This document shows, in pieces, positions 25,231 through 33,988 of a stretch of DNA of 64,000 bases. Source of the DNA: Pseudomonadota bacterium (lineage in GTDB: Bacteria; Pseudomonadota; Gammaproteobacteria; Burkholderiales; Methylophilaceae); NCBI GenBank assembly GCA_029556915.1, contig JAKQIT010000083.1:1-64000 (forward strand), given 5' to 3'. A model generated the notes under the pieces. The model was not told the origin of the DNA and made no database searches. It saw only the letters and a list, made by a program, of their open reading frames with translations. Positions within the stretch are counted from its first letter, which is position 1. Each line of letters begins with the position of its first letter. Made by a program: the position numbers and the translations under genes.

Positions 25231-25794
25231 ATGTACGCATTAACTAAACAACCAATCAAGCTACTACAACGTGGCTTTACACTCGTAGAATTGTTAATTG
25301 TTGTGATTATTCTGGCAATCTTAGCGGCTATTGTGATTCCACAATTTTCTAGCTCAACTGTTGATGCGCAAGAAGCTGCGCTAGACTCTAATTTAAATGC
25401 TTTACGATCAGCTATTGAACTTTACAAAGCCCAACATAATGGCAAATATCCTGGTCAAGTTGCAGCTACCGGCGCCACCTGTTCAGTTGGTGCTGCAGGT
25501 ACGGGTGCAGTAGATACTTCTCTAGCGGTGATTAGTCAATTAACCTTGTACAGTGATGCTTCAGGAAAAACTTGTACAGGCGCAGCGACACAAACTACAC
25601 TTGGTCCCTACCTACGCAAAGGCTTTCCAGCAGACTCTATCACTAACAGTGCTGCTATTGCTATTCAGTTAACAGGTGCGGCACTTGCCCCTTCAGCAGC
25701 AACTGGCGGTTGGGCTTATGATAATAAAACTGGCCAAATTGTGATGAACAGCAATGCGTTAGATAGCAAAGGTGTTGCCTACTCAAGCCACTAA
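25231..25794 (+). CDS. major pseudopilin (GspG/PilA-like)
   Basis: From ATG 25231 (AAAGG upstream): 187 residues, with leader MYALTKQPIKLLQRG and cleavage before FTLVELLIVVIILAILAA; Glu5 is present. The C-terminal globular part has two cysteines (TCSVG, KTC) that may form a disulfide. An upstream in-frame ATG at 25147 also has a strong site (GGAG, 6 nt) and would give a 43-residue leader. The prepilin peptidase is not in this window. It is probably the most abundant subunit of the filament. Confidence 0.88.
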   Translation: MYALTKQPIKLLQRGFTLVELLIVVIILAILAAIVIPQFSSSTVDAQEAALDSNLNALRSAIELYKAQHNGKYPGQVAATGATCSVGAAGTGAVDTSLAVISQLTLYSDASGKTCTGAATQTTLGPYLRKGFPADSITNSAAIAIQLTGAALAPSAATGGWAYDNKTGQIVMNSNALDSKGVAYSSH

Positions 25795-25823
25795 GCTTTA
25801 CTTAAGCATTAAATTAACTAATT

Positions 25824-26360
25824 ATGAATAAAATCATATCCAGTGGTTTTACGCTACTGGAAATGCTAGTTGTAGTTATTATCTTAGGGGTCGTTGCAAC
25901 GGTGACGCTCCCCTTGCTAAATTCAAACGATCCACAAAAACTGCAAGTTGCTGCTGAAGAGTCGGCTAACGCGCTTCGGTTTGCCCTGAGCGAAGCTAAA
26001 CGCACTGGCGGCTATATTTTAGTTGATGGTAAATCAACAACTGGTCATCTTAAACTTTACTACTCAAATAGTAGCGGCAACTTGAATACAGCAATTTTAG
26101 ACCCACTCACTAAACGTGCCTTAGATATTAATGTAGCGACTGGTGCGTTTACAAGTGGCGTAACATTGACCCCGCAGTTTATGGCTGGAGGTTCAGCCAA
26201 AAAAAAATTATTAATTGGTCCTGGAATAACGCAAATGCAAGGGTTTGATAGTGCAACAGAAGGGATTTTACAGGCCAATAGCGGCGTGTTACTTAACTTA
26301 GGTTCACAAAGTGTAATGGTTAAGATTGATCAAACTTCTGGGTTAGTAACATTACCCTAA
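25824..26360 (+). CDS. minor pseudopilin GspH-like
   Basis: 178 residues. Leader MNKIISSG, then FTLLEMLVVVIILGVVATV with Glu5. The C-terminal domain is beta-rich (about 60-178), similar in size to GspH/FimT. It follows the major pseudopilin gene at 30 bp. Its role in the family is as a low-abundance subunit in the initiating tip complex. Confidence 0.85.
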   Translation: MNKIISSGFTLLEMLVVVIILGVVATVTLPLLNSNDPQKLQVAAEESANALRFALSEAKRTGGYILVDGKSTTGHLKLYYSNSSGNLNTAILDPLTKRALDINVATGAFTSGVTLTPQFMAGGSAKKKLLIGPGITQMQGFDSATEGILQANSGVLLNLGSQSVMVKIDQTSGLVTLP

Positions 26361-26369
26361 TGTACTAAA

Positions 26370-26807
26370 ATGCAAAAGTCTCTTAATTTTCAACTGCATT
26401 ATCAACGGGGGGGTTCGTATGTCGAAGTATTGCTCTCGGTTGTTTTGCTTGTGATATTGCTTGTGCCTGCCATGCAAGCACTAAATGTGGGGATTTCTGG
26501 CGGATCTAAAAATCTAGCCACAAAACAACTCTCACTTAGTAGCAAAATGGAAGAAGTGTTAAGCAAACCTTATAAACAATTGTATGAAATTACCAGCTTG
26601 ACAGGTGGTAATACACTGACTTCAATCAGTACCAGCCTTTCAGATGCTTCAGGCTTAGTTGATCGCCGAGTTGTGGTGCTATATCGGTACGACCCCGCAA
26701 CAAACACGTTAAGCAGCACGGATACTGGCGTGCTATACGTGAGCGTTTATTATCAAGGTGATGGCAATGCAAGCGCATTGAATACATTAGTGGGACGATG
26801 GTGGTAA
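26370..26807 (+). CDS. minor pseudopilin GspI-like
   Basis: 145 residues. The leader ends QRG, then the mature N-terminus GSYVEVLLSVVLLVILLVPA; Gly replaces the usual Phe at +1 but Glu5 is kept. The small globular domain and the GspH-I-J order support a GspI role. It overlaps by 10 bp the long form of the next frame but not its likely start at 26810. Confidence 0.8.
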   Translation: MQKSLNFQLHYQRGGSYVEVLLSVVLLVILLVPAMQALNVGISGGSKNLATKQLSLSSKMEEVLSKPYKQLYEITSLTGGNTLTSISTSLSDASGLVDRRVVVLYRYDPATNTLSSTDTGVLYVSVYYQGDGNASALNTLVGRWW

Positions 26808-26809
26808 AC

Positions 26810-27325
26810 ATGCGGCCAATCTCAAGTCAACGTGGCATGACACTTATTGAGCTTGTGCTTGCGATGGCAATTAGCGCCTTTATTATGGCTGCGCTAAACG
26901 GTGTTGTAAAACTCGGGCTAGATGCACAAACGGCTGGTCGTGGTAGTAACGAGCTAGCATATCAGGGGCGATTCGCACTTGAGCGCATCAATGATTTGGC
27001 TCGTAACCTACCCCCCAAAATCCTATTGACTCCTACTGCAAATACCACAGGCGACTGGTTTGCACCAGCAGGTTGCACAGGTGCGTCTTGTGTGATGTAT
27101 TGTCGCAATACCAGTAATCAGCTGATTGAAACCACTACAGCCGATACAACTTGCTCAGGTACTGCTGTTATTGCTAATAGCGTCAGTGCATTTTCTGCTA
27201 CGCTGCCCAGCGATATGGGCGCAGTAGACAGATCTGTTGCAGGAATAAATATCACGTTAAGCGACAGCAACAATAATTCAATAAATCTTACTTTAACTAT
27301 GCGCTTAGGCGGAGGCGAACTTTGA
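26810..27325 (+). CDS. minor pseudopilin GspJ-like
   Basis: 171 residues from ATG 26810; ATG 26798 would overlap the preceding gene. Leader MRPISSQRG, then MTLIELVLAMAISAFIMAAL with Met1 and Glu5. It has three cysteines (GCTGASC, YCRN) around residues 85-100. Size and order fit GspJ. The last 4 bp overlap the TTG start of the large pseudopilin gene that follows. Confidence 0.82.
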   Translation: MRPISSQRGMTLIELVLAMAISAFIMAALNGVVKLGLDAQTAGRGSNELAYQGRFALERINDLARNLPPKILLTPTANTTGDWFAPAGCTGASCVMYCRNTSNQLIETTTADTTCSGTAVIANSVSAFSATLPSDMGAVDRSVAGINITLSDSNNNSINLTLTMRLGGGEL

Positions 27326-29805
27326 AGTACTCTCTGACCAAGTTAGCAGGTTTTACTCTGTTGCCAGTGGTATTGGCAATGAGTTTGATTGCGGCAATCG
27401 CATTTTTGCTCAACCGTGACAATGGCATGAATGTCAATATGATCTCCAAGCAAATGGACGCTGACCGCGCTAGGTATGCTGCTGAGGCAGGTTTGCAGGT
27501 AATCAATGCAAAAGTACAGAGTTTTAGTTGTGCAGGTGGCTACCCCGTCATTGGCACGCCTGTCACTAACAATAATTTTGGTGGAGCAAGTTACTCAGCC
27601 TATGCAACCAGTGCTTCGGGAAATACTACAAGTTTAGTATCTGTTGGCTCTTATAACGGTACAGATGTGACACTGACACGCAACAACATCTATGTTTACC
27701 AAAGCTCCCCCAATACCTATACGCTTCAGCCAGATGGGGTTGCGGGCAAGGATACCTACATTGACTCAACTACCGCTACGACAAACTATGGTGCAGTTAG
27801 CACCTTAAAGTTGAGTGATGATAAGAACATGCTTTTTAAGTTTGACCTGTCAGCTTTTCCTGCTGGGAGTCGCCCTATTTCCGCTAAGTTCTCGATTAAA
27901 CAAAACGGTGCACTACTTAGCTCATCAAACTTATACCGTATGACAAGTGACTGGGTAGAAGGAACTGGCGTTAGCAGCCCTTTAGATGGCGCCACTTGGG
28001 GCAGCAAAAACGGCAGCGCCGCTTGGGTCGTGCCAGGGGGCGATTATCATCCAGTACAACTTAATAACACTGCCGTTGTTAACGCTTTTGGCTCATGGGC
28101 GGAATTTGACGCAACAAACATCGTAGCGGCTTGGCTAAGTGGGCAATATCCCAACTATGGTGTCATTGCTAAATCGAATGCAAGTAATTCACCAACATTT
28201 ATCAGTAGTGATAGTAGCTCAGCGGCAGACCGCCCCAAGATGGTTATTGATTATCTTGTGCCATGCGGCACAACTGGTCCAACTGATCCTCCTCCGATTA
28301 ATGATGTTACTTTAAACCCCACTGCTGATAGCTTTAATGATAGTGGCGCAATATTGGCTAATAATGGAACAGCGAATACACTAAAAGTTTATTACACGCC
28401 AACACGTGAAAACCGCATTCTGATGCAATTTGACACCAGCGGCATTCCATCAGGAGTCACAATTCAAAGTGCAAAGCTCAGAACTTATGTCAGCACTGTG
28501 GGCAGTGCAACCAGCAACACCAAAGCTATCTGGGCGAATGCCGTGAATCAAGCATGGGTAGAAGGCGCTGGAAATAACACCAACAAAAACTGCCCAACGG
28601 TAACAGCTGGCACCAGCTGGAGCTATAAAACGGGTTGCACAAACTGGGCTTCAAACATTCACCCCCCAAATATGCCAGAAACTTGGACAAGTGAAACTGG
28701 AATGAAAACGCCAAGAACAGCCCATATTGTTGCTACCATTAACAATAAAATATATGCCATTGGTGGTCAAGTTGCCACTACAGGTGCAGCATCTAACGCG
28801 GTTGAAGAATATGACCCAGTTACCAAGATTTGGACAACAAAGTCGAGCATTAATTTTACCGCACGATCAAACGCATCAGCCGTTGTGCTGAACAATAAAA
28901 TTTATGTCATTGGAGGTACAACTGATGGTAATAATCCAGTCACAAAAAATGAAATGTACGACCCTGCTACCAACACATGGACAGCAAAAAAGGTAATGCC
29001 TATTGCTAAAATGTATATGGCGGCGGCAGTTGCGAATGGAATTATTTATACAGTCGGTGGGGCAACTAGCACAACAGCGGCTTCAAACACTGTACATGCT
29101 TACGACCCTGCAAGTGATTCATGGTTAACAAAAGCACCTATTACAAATACCACACTCACCAATATGGTAACTAAACGTGCTTGGCCTGTAGCGCACGGGG
29201 TTAATGGCAAAATATTTGTGTTTGGTGGTATGTCTAATCTTATGTCATTAACATCCGTTAGTTCAACTGAATTTTATGATCCAACAACAAATACATGGGG
29301 ATCTAAACTCGCGCTACCCGTTACTGCAGACTCGATGTCTTCAGCCGCTATTGGTAACAAAATTTATTTAATTAGCGGTTATCAGAATGGTGCATTGAGC
29401 AATGCCGTAAGAGTGTATGACACATTGAGTAATACTTACAAATCATTAATGGCAATTCCCGTTGCTAGTAACCAACCTGCTGCCAGCGTGATAGGTGGAA
29501 AAATTTATAGTTTAGGTGGTGATAGCGCTACATCCACAGTTTTAGCTAATCATTATTTGTATGACCCTGGAACACCTACGCCTGTTGCTACAGCTTCTGA
29601 TGAAGCCACTTCTAGCTTGCCTTTAGCTGCTAATTTTTCCAGTGGTTGGATTAATTTTGATTTAAAACTGTTGGTGCAAGAATGGGTAGATGGTGTGCGC
29701 CCCAATAATGGCGTGGTACTTTACACAGAAGTAGCTGATCAGTTCAGTATTAACAGTCGTGAGAATAGCAGTAAAAATCCCCAGCTAATCGTCACATACC
29801 AATAA
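27322..29805 (+). CDS. giant GspK/PilX-like pseudopilin with DNRLRE and Kelch domains
   Basis: 827 residues from TTG 27322 (4-bp overlap). Leader MKYSLTKLAG, then FTLLPVVLAMSLIAAIAFLL with Pro at +5 where other subunits have Glu, as in GspK. Residues about 135-315 form a DNRLRE-type beta domain (DSTTATTNYGAVSTLKLSDDKN; WVEGTGVSS; NIVAAWLSGQYPNYG). A second begins at about 330 (DSFNDSGAILANNG; AWVEGAGNNTNKN), is interrupted at about 452-755 by six Kelch repeats (NNKIYAIGGQ, NNKIYVIGGT, NGIIYTVGG, NGKIFVFGG, GNKIYLISG, GGKIYSLGG) and resumes at about 760-827 (LLVQEWVDGVRPNNGVVLY). Probably the filament tip subunit, possibly an adhesin (inference). Confidence 0.88.
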   Translation: MKYSLTKLAGFTLLPVVLAMSLIAAIAFLLNRDNGMNVNMISKQMDADRARYAAEAGLQVINAKVQSFSCAGGYPVIGTPVTNNNFGGASYSAYATSASGNTTSLVSVGSYNGTDVTLTRNNIYVYQSSPNTYTLQPDGVAGKDTYIDSTTATTNYGAVSTLKLSDDKNMLFKFDLSAFPAGSRPISAKFSIKQNGALLSSSNLYRMTSDWVEGTGVSSPLDGATWGSKNGSAAWVVPGGDYHPVQLNNTAVVNAFGSWAEFDATNIVAAWLSGQYPNYGVIAKSNASNSPTFISSDSSSAADRPKMVIDYLVPCGTTGPTDPPPINDVTLNPTADSFNDSGAILANNGTANTLKVYYTPTRENRILMQFDTSGIPSGVTIQSAKLRTYVSTVGSATSNTKAIWANAVNQAWVEGAGNNTNKNCPTVTAGTSWSYKTGCTNWASNIHPPNMPETWTSETGMKTPRTAHIVATINNKIYAIGGQVATTGAASNAVEEYDPVTKIWTTKSSINFTARSNASAVVLNNKIYVIGGTTDGNNPVTKNEMYDPATNTWTAKKVMPIAKMYMAAAVANGIIYTVGGATSTTAASNTVHAYDPASDSWLTKAPITNTTLTNMVTKRAWPVAHGVNGKIFVFGGMSNLMSLTSVSSTEFYDPTTNTWGSKLALPVTADSMSSAAIGNKIYLISGYQNGALSNAVRVYDTLSNTYKSLMAIPVASNQPAASVIGGKIYSLGGDSATSTVLANHYLYDPGTPTPVATASDEATSSLPLAANFSSGWINFDLKLLVQEWVDGVRPNNGVVLYTEVADQFSINSRENSSKNPQLIVTYQ

Positions 29806-29848
29806 TAACTAATCGTTTACTATCTGAATAAATTCCTAGAGTCCGAGC

Positions 29849-31003
29849 ATGAATACTGTTGTCAACAACACAATTGAAACCAAATTTAAAGCGTGGCTAT
29901 CTTCGCTGTTATATGGGGAATTTAGTCGCCAATATTACATAGGTTTAGACATCGGTTTTGACCGACTTAATTTGGTGCAAATGCAAAGTAAAGCTGATGG
30001 TGTGCAGCTACGAGCTATTGCTAGTATCCCATTTAAAAGTAGTCGTGAGGCACTATTAAGCAATCCAAAAGAACTCAAATTATTGTTAAACCAAGCATTT
30101 GCAACACACCCATTTAAAGGTAGGAAAGTGGTTTCTTGCCTACCTGCTGAGCATATCAAAATTATCACCATCGCATATAAGCCGCTAGATGGGCAGACTG
30201 AAGATGAAGCTGTCGTTGTTGAGCTACGAGAACGATATAAAAGTGAATTAGATAACCTAGTGGTAGATTTTATGTCATTGCGTCAAGAAGAAACTGACGC
30301 TAGCAAACGCGACGCTTTAGTAGCATTAGCGCCCCGTGACAAAGTCTTGGCGTATTTAGACTTATTAACGGAAGCTGGGTTAAGTGTTGAAGCTCTTGAT
30401 ATTGGGCCAGCCGCTTTAACGAGATTGGTATGCCATACAGGGGCAAAGCTCGTACCAGACTTTCCCAACTTGCCGAATGTTTTGTTAATCAACTTTGGCA
30501 CAGAGTCTAGCTTTTTAACCATTATTTGGGGTAGAAGGCTGATGTTGGATCGGCCAGTAGAGTTCTCAGAGCACCGCATTTTTTCTCGTTTAAAACAAGC
30601 GTTAGATATGCCCGAGGACTTAATGATTAGCTTGCTATATGACGAAAATACAAGCGCAAGAAATAATCAATCTTATTCGCTTGAGGTTAAAAAAATGGTG
30701 ACTGACATTCTCACCCCAGAAATCAATTTGTTACTACAAGAAATCAACAAAACACTGGTGTATATGGCATCAAAAACACGGGGTAAATCAATTGATCAAA
30801 TTTATCTCACAGGTCGTGTTTCTCGCTATTCAGGCATTGTGCAATTACTTAGAGAGCAACTCAATGTCAAAGTGGAAATTCTTGACCCCGTTGAGATATT
30901 TACCGCAAATAAAAGCAAAATAAACAGTGCGCATTTAGGCACGATGCCTGGCATGGCGCTTACAGCAGGGCTAGCACTTAGGGGGTTGCCAGAACGTGGG
31001 TAA
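29849..31003 (+). CDS. PilM/GspL-like actin-fold protein
   Basis: 384 residues. The actin-like nucleotide-binding fold of PilM starts at IGLDIGFDRLNLVQM (about 30-45); the later motifs VLLINFGTESSFLTII and IYLTGRVSRYSGI are also typical. Family role: a cytoplasmic ring that binds the N-terminal peptide of PilN and links the ATPase to the inner membrane. Its last 8 bp overlap the PilN-like gene. Length is close to PilM (about 355). Confidence 0.87.
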   Translation: MNTVVNNTIETKFKAWLSSLLYGEFSRQYYIGLDIGFDRLNLVQMQSKADGVQLRAIASIPFKSSREALLSNPKELKLLLNQAFATHPFKGRKVVSCLPAEHIKIITIAYKPLDGQTEDEAVVVELRERYKSELDNLVVDFMSLRQEETDASKRDALVALAPRDKVLAYLDLLTEAGLSVEALDIGPAALTRLVCHTGAKLVPDFPNLPNVLLINFGTESSFLTIIWGRRLMLDRPVEFSEHRIFSRLKQALDMPEDLMISLLYDENTSARNNQSYSLEVKKMVTDILTPEINLLLQEINKTLVYMASKTRGKSIDQIYLTGRVSRYSGIVQLLREQLNVKVEILDPVEIFTANKSKINSAHLGTMPGMALTAGLALRGLPERG

Positions 31004-31649
31004 TATTAATCTTATTCCTGATGATTATCGCCAAGACATAGGCTTGCGCAGATTGTTACGCAATTTCATGTTAGTTTGTGTAATGGCAATTGTTGGCGTT
31101 TTATCTGCTAAGGCATTATTAAGCTATTTAACTTGGCGCGAAAATGCTCAAGTTGTCATTCTTGAGCAACGTGAACAAGCGAGTGAGCAAACAAAATTTA
31201 AAGCTGAAGAATATCGACAAAAAATACAAATGACCGAGCAACAGTTGGCCGCACTCAATATTTTACGTGGGGGTGACCAAGTGCTGGTTTTATTGCAAGC
31301 CGTTGACAAGGCTTATAGTGAATGCATTTGGTTTGATCGTTTGCATTTTATGCGTGGCAATACAAAATCCGCTTCAGAAACTTCAACGCAGAATGAAAGC
31401 ACAAGCGTAGTTGCTTCGCCAGATAGTCAGGCAAGCACGACAGATATTGAAATCAATAATGCAGTAGAAATCGTTGGCCATGCTTTGAGCCATTCGACAC
31501 TTGCTGATTTTATGAAAAAACTTGGTAATGCTACTCATGTGGCTGATTTGCGCTTAATCGACACTGGCACAAGGAGCTACACCACGGTAGAGGTGGTGGA
31601 CTTTAATATGGCCTTGCAATTAAACAACAAAGGTCAGGTCAGCCCATGA
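30996..31649 (+). CDS. PilN-like inner-membrane alignment protein
   Basis: 217 residues from GTG 30996. The N-terminal NINLIPDDYR resembles the PilM-binding motif NINLLP of PilN. One helix at about 25-45, a coiled coil (about 50-95), a Ser/Thr/Gln-rich linker (about 120-145) and a C-terminal ferredoxin-like domain (about 150-210). It would form a heterodimer with the PilO-like protein encoded next, with which it overlaps by 4 bp. Confidence 0.85.
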   Translation: MGNINLIPDDYRQDIGLRRLLRNFMLVCVMAIVGVLSAKALLSYLTWRENAQVVILEQREQASEQTKFKAEEYRQKIQMTEQQLAALNILRGGDQVLVLLQAVDKAYSECIWFDRLHFMRGNTKSASETSTQNESTSVVASPDSQASTTDIEINNAVEIVGHALSHSTLADFMKKLGNATHVADLRLIDTGTRSYTTVEVVDFNMALQLNNKGQVSP

Positions 31650-32230
31650 TGAATAAATTAGTGTTGGCATTGAGTAAGCTCAATCGACATTTAGTTATCG
31701 GGGTCATGCTATTTGTTATTGGGCTAATTGTGCTCGAGGGTTGGATGTTGCTAATACGCAAGCCATATGCTGAGTACAAGCGTATTGTAGAAACTAGAGA
31801 ATCTTTAGCGTTAGCGTTGCACCAGCACCCTGATCAGGCTAGCGAAATGAGCCACTTAGCCAATCAGCTTAAGCAGCTCACAGATAAATTAACGAGCGAA
31901 TTAACGTTTCCCGCTTCAGATGACAAAGTGGCTGCATCATTTATGGCCTCCCTAGACCAATCAGCAAAAGTGCATGGTGTTTCACTGTTTAGTGTTAAGC
32001 CTAAAGATCAAAAAACTGTTTCAGTATTTGAAGAAATGTCTTTTGAAGTTAGTGCTAAAGGCTCTTATCTTCCGCTTTCTGAATGGATGCTTGATTTTAC
32101 AAACACTTTAGGAAACAACGCAACAGTGACTGAATTTGACATGAAAACGGTAGAAGAAGGTAAGCAAGTGCTATTGACACTGAATATCGCGCTTTATCGA
32201 CCATTAAAACTTGGAGAAACTACGCGATGA
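31646..32230 (+). CDS. PilO/GspM-like inner-membrane alignment protein
   Basis: 194 residues. One membrane helix at about 17-37, coiled coil (about 40-90), then a periplasmic ferredoxin-like domain (about 100-190, VHGVSLFSVKPKD, FEVSAKGSYLPLSEWMLDF). It overlaps the genes on both sides by 4 bp. Typical PilO architecture, though sequence similarity is weak. Confidence 0.82.
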   Translation: MMNKLVLALSKLNRHLVIGVMLFVIGLIVLEGWMLLIRKPYAEYKRIVETRESLALALHQHPDQASEMSHLANQLKQLTDKLTSELTFPASDDKVAASFMASLDQSAKVHGVSLFSVKPKDQKTVSVFEEMSFEVSAKGSYLPLSEWMLDFTNTLGNNATVTEFDMKTVEEGKQVLLTLNIALYRPLKLGETTR

Positions 32231-32604
32231 TTTTGTATCTCCGTTATGTGGCTATTTTGCTCTCAGTTTGTCTAAATCCGCTTGTGTTTGCAGAGGGTAT
32301 ATTGCACAACGATCCTTTTACACGCCCATTGATAAACACTTCGCCTGTCAGCAACGCACAAGGTTTGGCAGAAACGGTTGAAGAAGCACCTTGGAATCCG
32401 CAACTTAGTGCAGTGATGGTGGCGGGTAAAAACTCATTAGTGACTGTCGATGGTGTCACACTAAAATTGGGCGAAGAGAAAGACGGCTATAAACTCATAG
32501 AGATAAAAGACCATCAAGCCACATTTAAAAAAGGTAAAAAACGTGTCGTTTTAGAAATGCCGGTGATGACGATGCGACAAAATAAAGAACGAGGTGCTGA
32601 ATGA
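32227..32604 (+). CDS. PilP/GspC-like periplasmic connector
   Basis: 125 residues; the signal peptide ends LVFAEG. There is no lipobox, unlike classical PilP. The mature part starts HNDPFTRP, then the beta domain WNPQLSAVMVAGKNSLVTVD...KLGEEKDGYKLIEI (about 60-105), the GspC/PilP homology region that contacts the N0 domain of the secretin. The ATGA overlap with the secretin gene supports this partnership. Confidence 0.8.
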   Translation: MILYLRYVAILLSVCLNPLVFAEGILHNDPFTRPLINTSPVSNAQGLAETVEEAPWNPQLSAVMVAGKNSLVTVDGVTLKLGEEKDGYKLIEIKDHQATFKKGKKRVVLEMPVMTMRQNKERGAE

Positions 32605-33953
32605 AAATGTTTAGGGTAACGGTTTTTACCATATGGATTGTTGGCGTATTAATTACTAGCCAAATGGCACGTGCAGTTGAAGCCAGCAAAAATGAAACGA
32701 TAGATGAAAAAATTACACTTAATTTTCATGAATCCTCGATTCAAGAGGTATTTGACGTGCTTTCACGCAAAGACAAAGTCAATATCATACTTGGTAAAGG
32801 CGTGACGGGTGTAGTGTCAGTGAATCTTTATAACATTACGGTTAAGGAGGCGATTTATCGCGTAGCAGAATCTGCTGGATACGCGGTAGAGTATCGTAAT
32901 GGCGACTATGTGATTTTAGACCATAAAGAGGCAGGTCTTGAGCATCCTAACGGATTATTACAACTTAGAACCTTTAAAGTGCAATATTCTGACCCCAAGC
33001 AAGTAGCTGATATTTTAAGTAAATACGTTTCTCGTTATGGCAAAGTGACGCCTTTAAATGACAGAAAAATGGTTGTTGTTGAAGATACACCAGCATTTGT
33101 CGAGCGCACGGCTAAGCTACTGTTAGAGTTAGATGCACAACCAAAACAGATTTTAATTGAGGCCAAAGTGCTTGAAGTAACACTGGATGATGGTGAAATA
33201 TATGGAGTAGATTGGAGCCATATTTTTGGCTCAACCACCACCATAGGCACAAATGGCTTAGCTACAGGCAATGCCGTGAATGGCCCAAGACAAGCAGGGT
33301 TTTTCTTTGGGCTAGCCAATAAAAATTTAGAGTTGTTTCTTGAAGCACAATCAACCAGAAACAGAGTAAAAACACTTTCTACCCCAAAATTGCTGGCTAT
33401 GGAAAATCAAGAAGCGCGAGTTTCAATTGGTGATAGCACAGGTTTTAAAGTGACCACCACAATTAATCAAGTCACCACGGAAAGTATCCAGTTTTTAGAG
33501 TCAGGCGTTATTTTGCGTGTCACTCCATCGGTTGACCAACAAGGTAAAATCTTACTCAAAGTGCACCCTGAGGTGAGCTCGGCTTCACTCAATGCTGGCA
33601 TTCCATCTAAAAAAAGCACAGAGGTCACCACCGAGTTATTGAGCGAGGATGGTCAAGCTGTATTTATTGGCGGGCTAATTAAAAAAATCAGTCGTAAAGA
33701 TAAAACTGGGGTACCTATATTGGGCGACATTCCAGGCGTTGGGCGGTTGTTCTCGAGCACCACGGAATCAGTCAACAATACTGAAACGGTGATTATTATC
33801 ACCCCAAGAATCATTCAAAATGCAAGCGCAACAAATGACCTGAGCGCAGAAAAAACAGAGCAGATAGAAGAAGAAAATTCACTAATTTTAGACCACCAGT
33901 TAAATCTAGAATCCACCGAACTTAGTGATAAGTTGGAGACGAGCACGAATTGA
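32601..33953 (+). CDS. secretin (short GspD/MshL/PilQ type)
   Basis: 450 residues with a signal peptide at about 1-25. STN/N0 domain (about 38-105, ITLNFHESSIQEVFDVLSR), one N1-type domain (about 115-180), then the secretin beta-barrel region (about 200-415) with the usual KTLSTPKLLAMENQEARVSIG and LGDIPGVGRLFS. The C-terminal tail is acidic. It is shorter than GspD (about 650) and lacks extra N domains. Family role: outer-membrane channel for the filament. It closes the operon 35 bp before the convergent EAL gene. Confidence 0.9.
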   Translation: MKMFRVTVFTIWIVGVLITSQMARAVEASKNETIDEKITLNFHESSIQEVFDVLSRKDKVNIILGKGVTGVVSVNLYNITVKEAIYRVAESAGYAVEYRNGDYVILDHKEAGLEHPNGLLQLRTFKVQYSDPKQVADILSKYVSRYGKVTPLNDRKMVVVEDTPAFVERTAKLLLELDAQPKQILIEAKVLEVTLDDGEIYGVDWSHIFGSTTTIGTNGLATGNAVNGPRQAGFFFGLANKNLELFLEAQSTRNRVKTLSTPKLLAMENQEARVSIGDSTGFKVTTTINQVTTESIQFLESGVILRVTPSVDQQGKILLKVHPEVSSASLNAGIPSKKSTEVTTELLSEDGQAVFIGGLIKKISRKDKTGVPILGDIPGVGRLFSSTTESVNNTETVIIITPRIIQNASATNDLSAEKTEQIEEENSLILDHQLNLESTELSDKLETSTN

Positions 33954-33988
33954 TTTAGTTTGAACCCATAAACTGAATTACTCTTAAC

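Noticed and set aside
27322-29805. Possible fusion of two genes by sequencing error in the 827-residue pseudopilin
   Set aside because: The frame is continuous and the second DNRLRE domain resumes after the Kelch part, which argues for a true nested protein.
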